A DNA stretch of 45,174 nt from positions 1-45,174 of the forward strand of contig NZ_LMDI01000003.1 of assembly GCF_001425785.1 (NCBI RefSeq), read 5' to 3'. The stretch comes from Rhizobacter sp. Root1221 (GTDB taxonomy: Bacteria > Pseudomonadota > Gammaproteobacteria > Burkholderiales > Burkholderiaceae_C). Shown here one piece after another: positions 13,050-23,236 of the stretch. Every line of letters begins with the position of its first letter. The stretch's first letter is position 1. The notes under the pieces were generated by a model. That model saw nothing but the letters and a program-made list of their open reading frames with translations. It was not told the origin of the DNA and ran no database searches. Position numbers and translations under genes: made by a program.

Positions 13050-15917
13050 TCATAGATCGAGGTTCCCCAGCTTCACGCGCAGCACGTTTGAGCTGTCGTA
13101 GACCTTGATGACGTTGTCGTAGATTTCGGTGCGGGCTCCGCCCGTGGCCGTGCGAAGCGTTCCGATGGTGGCCGTGATGGCCGAGAGGGAGCCGATGGAG
13201 GCCCTATTGATGTGCGCCAGGTCAATGGCAGCGTTGGCGATGTAGCTAGAGGCGTTACTGGCGGTCAATGGGTTGCGGGCCGACACGGCGCCCTGTGCTA
13301 GCAGCGCTTCAAGGGGAACTTCACTTCCATCGACAAGGTCCACGCGCGGCTTACCGAACCACATGACGCTGCCTTGATCTCCGTAATACTGGTAGGCCCG
13401 GGATGCGGTGACCGTTGCACCGTTTGACCACTGGTAGTTCGACCCGGCGATGAGGCGCGCGCCAGTAGTCGTGTCGTAGACACCAGCGCCGTCGTTCGTG
13501 TTGCCCGTCGAGTTGTAGGGGAAGACGTAGCCGACCAGGAGATACCAGCGGTCTCCTGCCACGGCGCCTCGCGGGATGACGGCGAAGTACGGATTCGGAT
13601 TGGGCGTCGTCGTGTTCAGGTTCGACACGTCATCCCAGCGGCAGCCCCAGTACGAGTACGCCGAAGTCGAGGCGTACCGCCACACCGGGATGACGAACCG
13701 ATAGCACTTGCTCTGGTCGATCTTGATCGTGTTGCCCGGAGCGAGGTGTGCATCCCAGCCACCGCCGTTGACTGCCCCCGCTCCCTGTACGCACCGCCAG
13801 AGAATCTCCGACCCGTTCGTCACGTTGTTGGCAGGCAGCAGGGTATTGGACCCACCGTCGCCAGTGGGGTTGAGTCCCCAGCGACTAGGAGAAGCACCAA
13901 GGACCCACCAGGACGCATCCATCAGGTTGTTCTTAGCACTTGCCGGAATGTAGTCTTCAGAAAGTGTTGTGCCGGCCCCAAGGATGACGTTGCCGGCAGC
14001 GTCCTTAACCGTTAGCCCGCGGGTGTCGAGGCGGTCGGATTTGATGCCACCCTCGACGATGACCGCGCTGTCAATGAGCCGCTCCAGCCGGAAGTCTTGA
14101 GCCGCATGGTATCCCTGGGTGCCTCCCCAGTTGAGGAACAGCTCCGGCTTCACGTAGATGACGCCTGCGGGAATCGTGAACTCAACGCGGAACTGCGCCC
14201 AAGGCGAGGTGTGCATCAGGCCCTCGCCCGTGGACAGCAGTTCCGTGATCGTCGCGAACGTCGAGGTTGAAGACCCAGCGAGTCGAATGTAGATGTTTCC
14301 GTTGGGGAAACCGTTGCCTGCCGACACACCGTAGAGCTGTACACGAAGGACGTATCGCTCACCAGCCGCCACCGGGATCGGCCGCTTACTTCTCAGGCAG
14401 CTGCTGCCATAAGGCGGGGTGGTTGTGGACCGAATGCATGTCTCGGACTTGAGGCCGACGGCGGTGGTCCCGAACAGCGGCATCGCGCCATAGACAGTGC
14501 CGGCGGGAGTCCAGCACTGCTCCCACGCGCTCGGGTCCTGAAAGTTGGGGTCGTCGTTGAGCACAGACCCGCCTCCACTGACCTTGAGGTGACGCGCCTC
14601 AATACCGCCGTCAACGATCATGCGGGCTTCAACCATCCGGTCGCCCCACCTGCTTGGAGGAACAATGAGGGAGTTTTGTCCGTTCACGAGGCCCATGACA
14701 AGCAACGGCTGGGGAACCGCGTTCATGTCCGCCATACTCGGCACGAAGGTGAACTTGTCGGCTGCGAACAGCATCTCCGACTGAGTCGGCGTGGCACCAC
14801 CAGCGGTCGCCGAGAGCCCGATGCCTGCAAAGGCAAACTTGCCGTCCGCCCGAGCTTGGACCTTGAGGCTGTAGTTGGACTCGACGGTGCCCACACGAGA
14901 CGCAAACGTAGACGCGGTGGTCTCGACTGCGGCCACGCGGGGGCTCAGGTCGTTGTCCACGCTGGCCTTCACGGTCTGGATGGCTGCGGCATTGGCTTCG
15001 TCGGCGTCAACGTAGGCGCTCTCCACGCTCGTGATGCGCGCGGCCAAGTCTGCATCAGCGCCCTCCAGCTCGGCCTTCACCTCCTCCACCGCCGTAGCGA
15101 TGGCGTTGTCTGCATTCGCACGAGCGTTGGCCTCGGCCGTGATGGCCGCAGCGTTATCAAGCGCACTCGCACTGACGGTATCGATGCGAGACCCGAGCGC
15201 CTCGTCGGCATCGACACGGGCCGTCATCTCCGTCTGGACCGCAGCATTGGCCCCGTTGAGGGACGCCGTGAGGGTCACGAGCTGCTGTGCCAGTGACTCC
15301 AGCGCGGCCTGCCGCTCAGTAGTCTCCGACTGGATTGCAGCGCCACGCTCAGCCGCCTCCGCAAGGAGGGCCGCGTTGCGGGCCTGCGCCTCGGCCACCA
15401 GAGCAGCCGCACGGACAGCAGCTTCCTGCGCGACACGCCACGCAGGTGAACCTGCAACCGTCTCGTCGGAGGCAACAAGTCCAATCTCCATGCGCAGCTG
15501 TTGCTCCAGCAGGCTCGGCGTGATCTGCCCGGCAAGGAGCTGTTTGATGCCCTCGGTGGTCAGCTCGACCCCTGGCCCGAGGTTCTGCCCGAGGGAGCCC
15601 CCCGAAGCCAACGTGAGGTCGTATGCCTCCTGAGCGAGGAAGAACGCCTGCTTCGAGTCCACCTCCAGCGTTTCGCCGGGAAGCGGCACGCCGTTGAGGA
15701 AGCGCGTGAGGCGCGCATCAGGACTCGTGCGCCGCACCACACGGATGAGCCGGTTGAGCGCAGCGACCACCATGATGGTCTGGTCGTTGACCCAATCGAA
15801 GCCTTCGGTCGGGAGGCCATCAACGTAGACCTTGATGTGGTCCTTGACGATGTAGGGAGGGACGGCAACAGACACGGGCGAGCCGGTACCTACCGCCTCA
15901 GTGATGGAGTAGTACAT
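13050..15917 (-). CDS. Tail fibre protein (T7 gp17-like N-terminus)
   Basis: A 955-residue fibre that binds the host surface. Residues about 1-115 (DHIKVYVDGLPTEGFDW, later QAFFLAQEAYDL) match the T7 gp17 domain that attaches to the tail. Residues about 150-330 are a long Ala-rich coiled-coil-like region with repeated ANADNAIATAVE-type segments. From about 340 there is a domain resembling the lambda gpJ/DUF1983 region, then carbohydrate-binding-like beta segments. The start at 15917 (MYYSITEAVG) fits the gp17 N-terminus; no good ribosome site is seen. Two tip proteins follow. Confidence 0.9.
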   Translation of the reverse strand: MYYSITEAVGTGSPVSVAVPPYIVKDHIKVYVDGLPTEGFDWVNDQTIMVVAALNRLIRVVRRTSPDARLTRFLNGVPLPGETLEVDSKQAFFLAQEAYDLTLASGGSLGQNLGPGVELTTEGIKQLLAGQITPSLLEQQLRMEIGLVASDETVAGSPAWRVAQEAAVRAAALVAEAQARNAALLAEAAERGAAIQSETTERQAALESLAQQLVTLTASLNGANAAVQTEMTARVDADEALGSRIDTVSASALDNAAAITAEANARANADNAIATAVEEVKAELEGADADLAARITSVESAYVDADEANAAAIQTVKASVDNDLSPRVAAVETTASTFASRVGTVESNYSLKVQARADGKFAFAGIGLSATAGGATPTQSEMLFAADKFTFVPSMADMNAVPQPLLVMGLVNGQNSLIVPPSRWGDRMVEARMIVDGGIEARHLKVSGGGSVLNDDPNFQDPSAWEQCWTPAGTVYGAMPLFGTTAVGLKSETCIRSTTTPPYGSSCLRSKRPIPVAAGERYVLRVQLYGVSAGNGFPNGNIYIRLAGSSTSTFATITELLSTGEGLMHTSPWAQFRVEFTIPAGVIYVKPELFLNWGGTQGYHAAQDFRLERLIDSAVIVEGGIKSDRLDTRGLTVKDAAGNVILGAGTTLSEDYIPASAKNNLMDASWWVLGASPSRWGLNPTGDGGSNTLLPANNVTNGSEILWRCVQGAGAVNGGGWDAHLAPGNTIKIDQSKCYRFVIPVWRYASTSAYSYWGCRWDDVSNLNTTTPNPNPYFAVIPRGAVAGDRWYLLVGYVFPYNSTGNTNDGAGVYDTTTGARLIAGSNYQWSNGATVTASRAYQYYGDQGSVMWFGKPRVDLVDGSEVPLEALLAQGAVSARNPLTASNASSYIANAAIDLAHINRASIGSLSAITATIGTLRTATGGARTEIYDNVIKVYDSSNVLRVKLGNLDL

Positions 15918-15973
15918 GAAGTGCAGGAAGGGGATGAGAAGAAGGGGCCCCTCCCGGAGCACCGGAAGGGGAA

Positions 15974-18900
15974 TCAGTCAGCCGGACGCGGCTGGGTTGC
16001 AGGCAGCGAGCTGGCCCACCAGTTCCCCACGGCCTTCAGGCCATAGAGGTTCGAGGCGGGTATTGCGCCCCACAGGTCACGGAATTCCTTCCGCGTGGTC
16101 GTGTCGGTGCCCAGCGCCATGCCACCGAGGGTGGCCGGTGCGTTGAACACCCGGCCAGCGATGGACAGCGAAGGGGTCTTCAGGAACGAACGGCTGTCCG
16201 TGTTGGCCGTCATGCCGGGGGAGACCAGAGAGTCCCCGCCGCTGACGATTTGGTAGCCCGTTTCCACAAGCATCGACGCCGTGCCAGCGGCTGACATGCG
16301 GAAGCCCGCAGCGGTGGCAATCTTCTCCACCGTCAGGCGCTCCTCCAGCTCGTGCGGGTAGTTCACGGCCGTCTGGGTCATGTACGCGAGGCACTCGCCG
16401 ATGAAGCCGATGGTCCACACGTGGAGTGCCGTGGCATCCCAGTGGTTGAGCTGCTTCAGGAAGTTCTTCGCGTGAGCCACGAGGAAGAAGGTCTTCAGCT
16501 CGCTGAACATCTTGCCCAGCGTGGTGTGCATGAACGGCATCGTCTCGCCAAGGTCGTGGTCCTGAATCGCGTCACGGACCTGACGGCTCATGAACGTCTG
16601 GAAGGTCTCGAAACTCTCCGGGTTGGCAGCGTTCCAGTCCTCGTGCCGAATCTGCTTCAGCACGCCCTTCTCCTCCACCGTGTGGGTCTTGAAGTCGGCC
16701 AGGAACTGGTCCAGGTCATCGGCGTTCACGCCCTGCCCGACCCAACGTTCCCGCACCTTGTCGTTCATCTTGCGGCGGCCGCGGGCGAAGTCGCTCAGGT
16801 TCTGCGCCGTCATCTTCGCGGTCATCTGCTTCGTCGCCGAAGTGAAGCTCGCGTTGCCCGACAACACATCCACCGAGTGGGACACCTTGTTCGATGCCAC
16901 CTCGAAGCTCGTGAGGGCCCGGCCGGCAAAGCCGTTCTCCAGCTCGCCCTTGCGGGCGTAGCTCGATGCCATCTCCTGGCCGAAGCCGGTGATGGCCATC
17001 ACGTCCCGCGCCAGCCCGGCGTCCGGGATGTAGCCCTGGCGGACCGCCGTGAGGAAACCCCGGAAGCTCGGCAGCTGGGTGAGCAGCGACCGGGCCCCGA
17101 GGAGGGCCACCGCCTTGTTCATCTCGAACGCAGCGGCGATGCCCAGCTGGGGCAGCATCACGGAGCGCGTGTAGCCACGGAAGGCCGCAGCGCCACGGGC
17201 GAGGTAGCTGAAGTCAGCCGTGCTCATCGGGCGGCCCGTGACGTTGTTGTACGCATCCTGTAGCAGCTTCATGTCGTCGGCCACACGGGCACCGTCGATT
17301 GCGGTGTTGCCCAGGGCCTCGTCACTGGCGGACTTCAGCTCGGCCGCCCAGGCTGCACGGTCAGGAATGCCCTTCTTCGCCAGCCCGGTGTGGCCGGCCA
17401 TCGAGTTCAGGTACAGGTCCACCAGCACGCGCGAGTCGTTCTCGAACAGGTCGCCCAGCTTCAGGGGACCTTGAGGGGTCACCACGCTGGTCGCCTCGTC
17501 CAGGCCGAAGCGAAACTTGAGGTTGGCCGTGCGGCCGGCATCGGCCTCGGAGGTCGTCGCCTCCTTGATCTGGAACATGAGGTCCACGAGGTCGTCGATG
17601 TGGTCATCGGGAACCTGCAACAGCTCCAGCTCGCGCCGGAGGGTTCCCATGTCGCGGCCTGCGAGGTGCATGTCCTGCAGAGCCGGTGTGAACTGCAGCG
17701 CACGGACAGCGCCCAGGAAGCGCTTCGCCTTGTGCGTGAGGATCGCATCGTCCGACCAGTTCGCCTTCCCTGGCGACTTGCGGAAACGCTCGATGACACC
17801 GGCCTTGTCCACGATGGCCTCGCTGATGAGCTTGACCACACTGTCCTCGCCGTGAGTCACCATGGCCTCCGTGATGGCCTTGTGGTGCCACACCCGGTTC
17901 ACGTAGAAGTCGTTCACATCCACGCCCTCGGTGCCCTTCACCCCAGCCTTCTTGGCCTCCTCCAGCATCGACCTCATGGCCTGAGCTTGGGCGGCCGAGG
18001 CTCGGCGGAGAGACGGGGCCAGCTGTGGGTGTTCCACGAGGACATCGCTGTCGCCTCGGGTGACCCGGGACACCAGTTCGAAGAACTCGTTGCGGAACCC
18101 GCCCTGCTTCCAGAACGGGACCTGTGCAGCCTTCACCGCTTCCCGGAACGCCTCGCGACCCTCGAAGTGGAACCGGCCGCCGATGGTCCGCTGCATCTGG
18201 TCCTTCCACTCCGAGGCAGTCATTCCCTGTGCGTCGAACGAGTCGTTTTGCAGGGGGTCCTTCATCAGCTTGTAGGTCAGCTCGCGGATGCGCTTGACGG
18301 GCGAGCCGTTCAGCACGGCGTAGTAGTCGAAGCGGATCGGCACTTCCTTGTCGGTGCCGGGGATGCGGCGGGTCGCCAGAGCAGTTCGGCCAGAGGCCGT
18401 ACTCTCGATGACCGTGCCACGTGCCTGTGCAGCGCCCGCGTGGGAGCCCGCGTGGAAACCTTCAGGGGCCACCCCAGTGCTGGCCCACTCGTCCGCCTCC
18501 ATGTGGTTGACCGCACGCAGCTCACCCATCTCGTCCTGCACCACCAGCTTGCCGGTGGGCGAGACTCGAAGAACCTTGCCCTCGTTCACGTCCATGGTCT
18601 TGGCGTCGGTCCAGCGGACCACCTTCCCCACGAACGACTCCGCCGTCACGGCAGGAGCTTCCGGCTCGGCCTTGGGGGCCACCGCCTCCGGCGCTTCGGC
18701 AGCGCGCATCGCGTCCCCCAGAGGATCCTCCTCGCCGGCCATGCGGGCCAACTCGCGGGAGCGAATCATGGCCTCCTCGTCGCGGGACCTGGCCGCCTCG
18801 CGGTCAGCCTCCGCCTTCGCCCAGGCCGACTCGCGGTCAGTCTTGCGGGCGTCACTGGATTGCTTCGCCAGGGTCTTCAGGTCGGCCGCCTTGCGGGGCC

Positions 18901-20269
18901 CGTCCATGGCTTTGCGCAGCGCCGCTTCCAGGGGTCCCTGAAGGCGCACGTCGTCGGCCAAGTCCCACAGCTGAGTGCCACCCTCGAAGGATGTCTGGTC
19001 CATGCCGAAGGCGTCCTGCAGCTCACGGGCCTTGGCCTTGCGAGTTTCGGTCTCGGCATGGCGCTTCGAGCGCTCCAGCTTTCGCTGTGTGCGCGCCGCC
19101 AGGATGGCCTCACGCGAAGCGTGTGCCTCACCGGCATTAGCCAGCTTGGTGGTGGACAGCATGTTCTGGGCACGGAGCTTGAACATGTCGTCCTCGAACT
19201 GCTCCTTCGGCTGCACGGGGTACAGGTCGTCGATGACCTGCTGCCCCTCGGCACGGAGCTGCTCGGTGTACCGGGTCATCCACTGCTCAGGCGGCTCGAA
19301 GGGGCCGTGGGCTTCGTGGAGACGTGCCTCCAGTTGGTCCGAGTCGATCCGGCCAGCCTCGAACTCGCGCAGAGCGGTGTGCGCCGTGTGGACCTCGCGG
19401 ATGAGCTTGCCGTCCTCAGGGGTCAGTTGCTCGCCACGCTCGACCTTCGCCAGGGCGCGGATGGTGCTGTGCTCACGCTCGGCCACTGTCGCCACGCGAC
19501 GGGCTTGCTTGGCGCCGGCCAGGGCGAACGGGGCGGTGAATGCCGCGCCCATCAGGCCGGCTTCTGCAATGGCCCAGCTGTCGTCCTCGAAGGAGACCTT
19601 CTGGCGCAGCGCCTCGTAGGCCGAGTTCTCGACAGCACCGAAGGCCACGCCCGCCACCACTGAGGGAGCTTTGGTGGCAGCGGTAGCCTCGCCGGCCGCG
19701 AACGCGGTGGCGGCCTCTGCACGGCCCAGCTGGGTGGCCCCTTGAGCTGCCCGCATGGCCTGTGCCGAACGCAGCGCCGTGGCGCCCTTGGCGACCCAGC
19801 CTCCGGCCATCGCCATGAGCAGTTGGTCTGGCAACACCGCGTTGAGTGCGAAGCGTCCCACGTTGCCCTGCCAGCCCATGTCGCCCAGGCGGGTCAGGTC
19901 CGACTGCTTCTGCAGCAGGAGGTCCCGGATGTAGACCTTGTGGGCCGCCGAGTGTGCCCCGTAGAGATGCGGCTTGAACTCATCCCAGATGCCGTCCTCG
20001 GTCTCCTTCACGTCGGGCGCGGTGAAGGCGTTGTACTTCTCATCGGGGGTCATGTTCGACCCGGCGATGTTGGCGAGGAGACCCTCCACCAGCCCGTCCT
20101 GGCGCCAGATGGAGCGGACGTAGTCACCAGTGCCGGAGGTCTCCTCGCGCTTCAGGCGCTGCTCGGAGAGCTGCCAGTCGGTTTGAGGAACCGGCGCATT
20201 GGCGGTCGGGTTGATGGCGCCCACGCCGAACGACGTGGTGCCAGGGAGGTTGGTGGTGAGGTCTGCCAT
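15974..20269 (-). CDS. Internal virion protein D (T7 gp16-like), lacking transglycosylase domain
   Basis: A 1431-residue ejection protein (T7 gp16 has 1318). It would form the innermost core and pass into the cell to help DNA entry. The central region is helical and charged (ERSKRHAETETRKAKARELQ). The last about 350 residues (GAAAFRGYTRSVMLPQLGIA; SELKTFFLVAHAKNFLKQLN) resemble the C-terminal region of gp16 proteins. The N-terminal 150 residues show no lytic transglycosylase signature, unlike T7; a muramidase domain is instead at the end of the preceding protein. It starts 6 bp after that gene. Confidence 0.88.
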   Translation of the reverse strand: MADLTTNLPGTTSFGVGAINPTANAPVPQTDWQLSEQRLKREETSGTGDYVRSIWRQDGLVEGLLANIAGSNMTPDEKYNAFTAPDVKETEDGIWDEFKPHLYGAHSAAHKVYIRDLLLQKQSDLTRLGDMGWQGNVGRFALNAVLPDQLLMAMAGGWVAKGATALRSAQAMRAAQGATQLGRAEAATAFAAGEATAATKAPSVVAGVAFGAVENSAYEALRQKVSFEDDSWAIAEAGLMGAAFTAPFALAGAKQARRVATVAEREHSTIRALAKVERGEQLTPEDGKLIREVHTAHTALREFEAGRIDSDQLEARLHEAHGPFEPPEQWMTRYTEQLRAEGQQVIDDLYPVQPKEQFEDDMFKLRAQNMLSTTKLANAGEAHASREAILAARTQRKLERSKRHAETETRKAKARELQDAFGMDQTSFEGGTQLWDLADDVRLQGPLEAALRKAMDGPRKAADLKTLAKQSSDARKTDRESAWAKAEADREAARSRDEEAMIRSRELARMAGEEDPLGDAMRAAEAPEAVAPKAEPEAPAVTAESFVGKVVRWTDAKTMDVNEGKVLRVSPTGKLVVQDEMGELRAVNHMEADEWASTGVAPEGFHAGSHAGAAQARGTVIESTASGRTALATRRIPGTDKEVPIRFDYYAVLNGSPVKRIRELTYKLMKDPLQNDSFDAQGMTASEWKDQMQRTIGGRFHFEGREAFREAVKAAQVPFWKQGGFRNEFFELVSRVTRGDSDVLVEHPQLAPSLRRASAAQAQAMRSMLEEAKKAGVKGTEGVDVNDFYVNRVWHHKAITEAMVTHGEDSVVKLISEAIVDKAGVIERFRKSPGKANWSDDAILTHKAKRFLGAVRALQFTPALQDMHLAGRDMGTLRRELELLQVPDDHIDDLVDLMFQIKEATTSEADAGRTANLKFRFGLDEATSVVTPQGPLKLGDLFENDSRVLVDLYLNSMAGHTGLAKKGIPDRAAWAAELKSASDEALGNTAIDGARVADDMKLLQDAYNNVTGRPMSTADFSYLARGAAAFRGYTRSVMLPQLGIAAAFEMNKAVALLGARSLLTQLPSFRGFLTAVRQGYIPDAGLARDVMAITGFGQEMASSYARKGELENGFAGRALTSFEVASNKVSHSVDVLSGNASFTSATKQMTAKMTAQNLSDFARGRRKMNDKVRERWVGQGVNADDLDQFLADFKTHTVEEKGVLKQIRHEDWNAANPESFETFQTFMSRQVRDAIQDHDLGETMPFMHTTLGKMFSELKTFFLVAHAKNFLKQLNHWDATALHVWTIGFIGECLAYMTQTAVNYPHELEERLTVEKIATAAGFRMSAAGTASMLVETGYQIVSGGDSLVSPGMTANTDSRSFLKTPSLSIAGRVFNAPATLGGMALGTDTTTRKEFRDLWGAIPASNLYGLKAVGNWWASSLPATQPRPAD

Positions 20270-20275
20270 TGGAGG

Positions 20276-23233
20276 TTACTGGGAGGTCAAGGCCACCGCC
20301 TGCAGCTTGGAGCTGGGCAGCGTGCCGTACTTCTGGACCGACGCCTCCCAGTGGGAGAGTCCGGCCAGCATGGATGCCCGCAGGTTGTTGCGGCGGGTGT
20401 CTTCCTTGCGCTCTCCCGAGCGGTCGGTGAAGAAGACCTTGGTTTCCTTCTGGAAGGTCTCTTGGTCGCCGGCAGCGAGGGCTGCCCAGGCTTGCTTGAA
20501 CTTGGCCGGGTCACCGACCTGGTAGGCCACGTCGATCATCACGGCCCGTTGAGCCGGGGTCATCTTTGCCCACAGGCCCGGGGCAGCGGCTTCGGCCACC
20601 GTCTGGGTCTGCTTCTCGTAGCGAGGTAGGGCCACCATCAGCAGCCGCTTAGCCTGCTCGGGGGTGAGCTGGACGCTGCCGTCGCGGATGCCCTCGATGC
20701 GTTCCTCGGGAACGCCGGCACGCTTCAAGTCCGAGACGACGTTCTTCTCGTTCGCCTTCAGGTTGTAGCCCATGCCAATGTTCTTGCCGGCACCATGCGC
20801 CGGGTCATCGTAGGCGCGGAGGGCAACACTCTCGCCCATGGTGACCAGCGAGGCGGCATATCCCATGTGGCCCTGCAGCATCGGGCTGGTCATCAGCTCC
20901 AGCGAAGTTCGAGCCGTGAGGTTGTGGTCTGGGGTCATGCCTTGTCGCTCGATGGGTTGAAGACGGTCGAACGACGGAGTGCCGAGCGACATTCGAGGGA
21001 CGGTTTGGAGGCGCTCCAGCAGTTGCTTCTGGGAGGCGGCCTTGTAGGCGGAAACCTCAGCCGGCTTGAACGCCCCGAGGGCTTCAGCTTTCGCCAGCAG
21101 TTCCATCGAGAGGGGCGGCAGAGAACCGGACTTGAGACCCTCGCGGGCTTTGCCCAGCGCCACCAGTTCGTCCTTCGAGAGGACCTTGCGGGTGCGCTCG
21201 TTGTCGAGCAGGGTGCGGAGGTCCACGTTGTGGAGGGCCTGCTGCGAGGAGCCGTTGAAAGCGACCACGCTGTAGAGTCCTTCCGTGCCCTGTGGGATGT
21301 ACTGCACGCTCCAGTTCGCATCGCTTCGCGAGCCCGTCTTCAGGGCCTCGGCGACACGCTTCGAGTGCGCAGAGAGCGCCTCTTGAGCCCCCTGCCCGCC
21401 GAGCCCTGCAGGGACCTTCACCGGGTTGCTCGTGGTGGTGTCCACGACCCAGTTCTTCTTGGTCCACGCCTGCAGGTGTGTCTGGGCGTCCTCGTCGGAG
21501 GCGAAGGGGTTTCGGGTGCGCCACTCGCGAATCTCGATGGCCGCATCAGACTGGACAGCGCCGAGCGACTCGGGCCGGCCGTTGCCACCCAGCCATCGCG
21601 GCCACCAGCTGGAGCCCTCGATGTTCTTCACGACATCGTTCTTCAGCACCTTCTGAAACTCAGGCGTCTTCACGAAGTCCTCTGCGGCCTTCCGTGCTGC
21701 CGGGTCGATGGCCTTGTATGCCTGGACGTAGGCGGCCTTCTCGTCGGTTCCGTTGCCGGTCGCAGAGACGTAGCCTTCGAGCACCTTGCGGGTGTCCTCA
21801 TCGAAGTAGTCGTTCCGGTACTCGGGACTCACCGACATCGCCTTGTAGAGAACGGCAGCGGCTTTGAAGGACGTGCTCGCGTTCTCGCCCGGGTGGTTGG
21901 TGACCAGGGTCTTGATGTAGCGCTGCAGCTGCCCGAACGGGACCGTGGATTGCGCCTTGGACTGGAGGTGCATGATGCGGCCTGCTATGTCCGAGACACC
22001 CGCCACGTTGCCCTCGCGGTTGGAGATCTTCAGCCCCTCGATGAGTTCGCCCATCCGGGCGTCCATGATCTGGTTCTGGACCTCAGGCTTGTGCTGCCAT
22101 AGCTCGCCCGTGTCGAAGGCGCCCATGAGCTGCCCAGTTGCAGCCTTGCGGCGCAGCGAGTCCTGGGCCCGAGCCCAGAGCGAGGCAGCCTGGCCGGGCG
22201 ACTGAACCGCCCCGAACTGGGTCATGTCCGACACGATGCGCTCCATGGTCACCTTCTCCGGCACCGTGTCGATGTCCGACTCGTAGGTCATGAGGAACTC
22301 GGCCTGCGACTTCTCGGACTTCTGCATCAGCTCCTTGTCGCGGGTCTGGCGTGCGTGCTGCTTCGCGGTGTCGATGGCCTGTGCCAGCTGCGGGTTGCGC
22401 GCACGGAGGGTCATCCCCTCTGAGTCCTTCTGCTCGAACACATCGAACAGCTCCGGTGCGCCACCCATCTGGTTGCTGGCATGGTGGAGCTGCATAAACA
22501 TCAGCTGAGCGGCTTCCTTGTGGGTCTTTCCGTTCGCCAGGACGTTGCCCCGGAACTTCGGGTAGTTCGCCCACATTTGGTCAGGGGTCTGGTTCGGAGT
22601 GAACATGTCGGCCGCCTGCTGCGTGAGGTTGGCGTTCACCGACTCCTCGCGCTTGACCATGCGGTCGCGCTCCAGCTCGCCGTTGACCTGAGCTTCCAGC
22701 TCGCTGAAATGGGACCCGATGAGCGCAACCGCTCGGGGGTCGGTGATGCCCTTCAGTGCCTCCTGGCGCTTCTGCATGAGCCATCCGGGAGGGACGCCTT
22801 CGGCGGTGTTGCGGAGGTTGTTGAACTCCACCGCCAGGTCGCGCTTGTTGGCGACCCCCACGCGGTGCGCCAGAGCCTCGCGGTTCGCCTGGAGGAAGGT
22901 GTCAGCGTAGGCCGGGGGAACGTTCGAGGGAAGCACCGGATCACCCGTCAAGGCGTCCCGGGGCACCTCCACGTGCTGCGCTGCAGCTGTCCCTTCGAGG
23001 GCCACCTTGCGGTTCGTCTCCTCGGCCTCGGCCAAGGCTTGCTGTTGCTGGACAGCGCCGTACTGCTGCAGGGCCGGATTGAGGGACGCGAGGCCCCGCA
23101 TGAGGCTCTCGGCTTCCCCGCCGCTCGGCATGGCAGACATGTAGTTGCCCGGCTGTGCCTGGACGGTGTGACGCACCGGGCCGGACTGGTCCCGCATCTG
23201 CGGGCGCTGGGAGACGCGGAACTGTTCGGTCAT
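20276..23233 (-). CDS. Internal virion protein C (T7 gp15-like) fused to a muramidase domain
   Basis: A 985-residue protein (T7 gp15 has 747). Residues 1 to about 760 are helical, as in gp15. Residues about 790-960 look like a GH24 (T4-lysozyme-type) domain: GESVALRAYDDPAHGAGKNI with Glu801 as likely catalytic acid, then GMGYN where most enzymes have GYGHT-like sequence, and NNLRASMLAGL near the end. The domain would open peptidoglycan during DNA injection. The extra length equals the extra domain. It starts 3 bp after the gp14-like stop. Confidence 0.87.
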   Translation of the reverse strand: MTEQFRVSQRPQMRDQSGPVRHTVQAQPGNYMSAMPSGGEAESLMRGLASLNPALQQYGAVQQQQALAEAEETNRKVALEGTAAAQHVEVPRDALTGDPVLPSNVPPAYADTFLQANREALAHRVGVANKRDLAVEFNNLRNTAEGVPPGWLMQKRQEALKGITDPRAVALIGSHFSELEAQVNGELERDRMVKREESVNANLTQQAADMFTPNQTPDQMWANYPKFRGNVLANGKTHKEAAQLMFMQLHHASNQMGGAPELFDVFEQKDSEGMTLRARNPQLAQAIDTAKQHARQTRDKELMQKSEKSQAEFLMTYESDIDTVPEKVTMERIVSDMTQFGAVQSPGQAASLWARAQDSLRRKAATGQLMGAFDTGELWQHKPEVQNQIMDARMGELIEGLKISNREGNVAGVSDIAGRIMHLQSKAQSTVPFGQLQRYIKTLVTNHPGENASTSFKAAAVLYKAMSVSPEYRNDYFDEDTRKVLEGYVSATGNGTDEKAAYVQAYKAIDPAARKAAEDFVKTPEFQKVLKNDVVKNIEGSSWWPRWLGGNGRPESLGAVQSDAAIEIREWRTRNPFASDEDAQTHLQAWTKKNWVVDTTTSNPVKVPAGLGGQGAQEALSAHSKRVAEALKTGSRSDANWSVQYIPQGTEGLYSVVAFNGSSQQALHNVDLRTLLDNERTRKVLSKDELVALGKAREGLKSGSLPPLSMELLAKAEALGAFKPAEVSAYKAASQKQLLERLQTVPRMSLGTPSFDRLQPIERQGMTPDHNLTARTSLELMTSPMLQGHMGYAASLVTMGESVALRAYDDPAHGAGKNIGMGYNLKANEKNVVSDLKRAGVPEERIEGIRDGSVQLTPEQAKRLLMVALPRYEKQTQTVAEAAAPGLWAKMTPAQRAVMIDVAYQVGDPAKFKQAWAALAAGDQETFQKETKVFFTDRSGERKEDTRRNNLRASMLAGLSHWEASVQKYGTLPSSKLQAVALTSQ

Positions 23234-23236
23234 GGA

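Noticed and set aside
17390-19663. A 757-codon plus-strand open frame opposite the gp16-like gene, and similar long frames opposite the DNA polymerase, helicase, gp15 and tail genes.
   Set aside because: They are mirror frames of GC-rich coding DNA: odd composition, no ribosome sites, no recognisable domains, and the minus-strand genes are certain.
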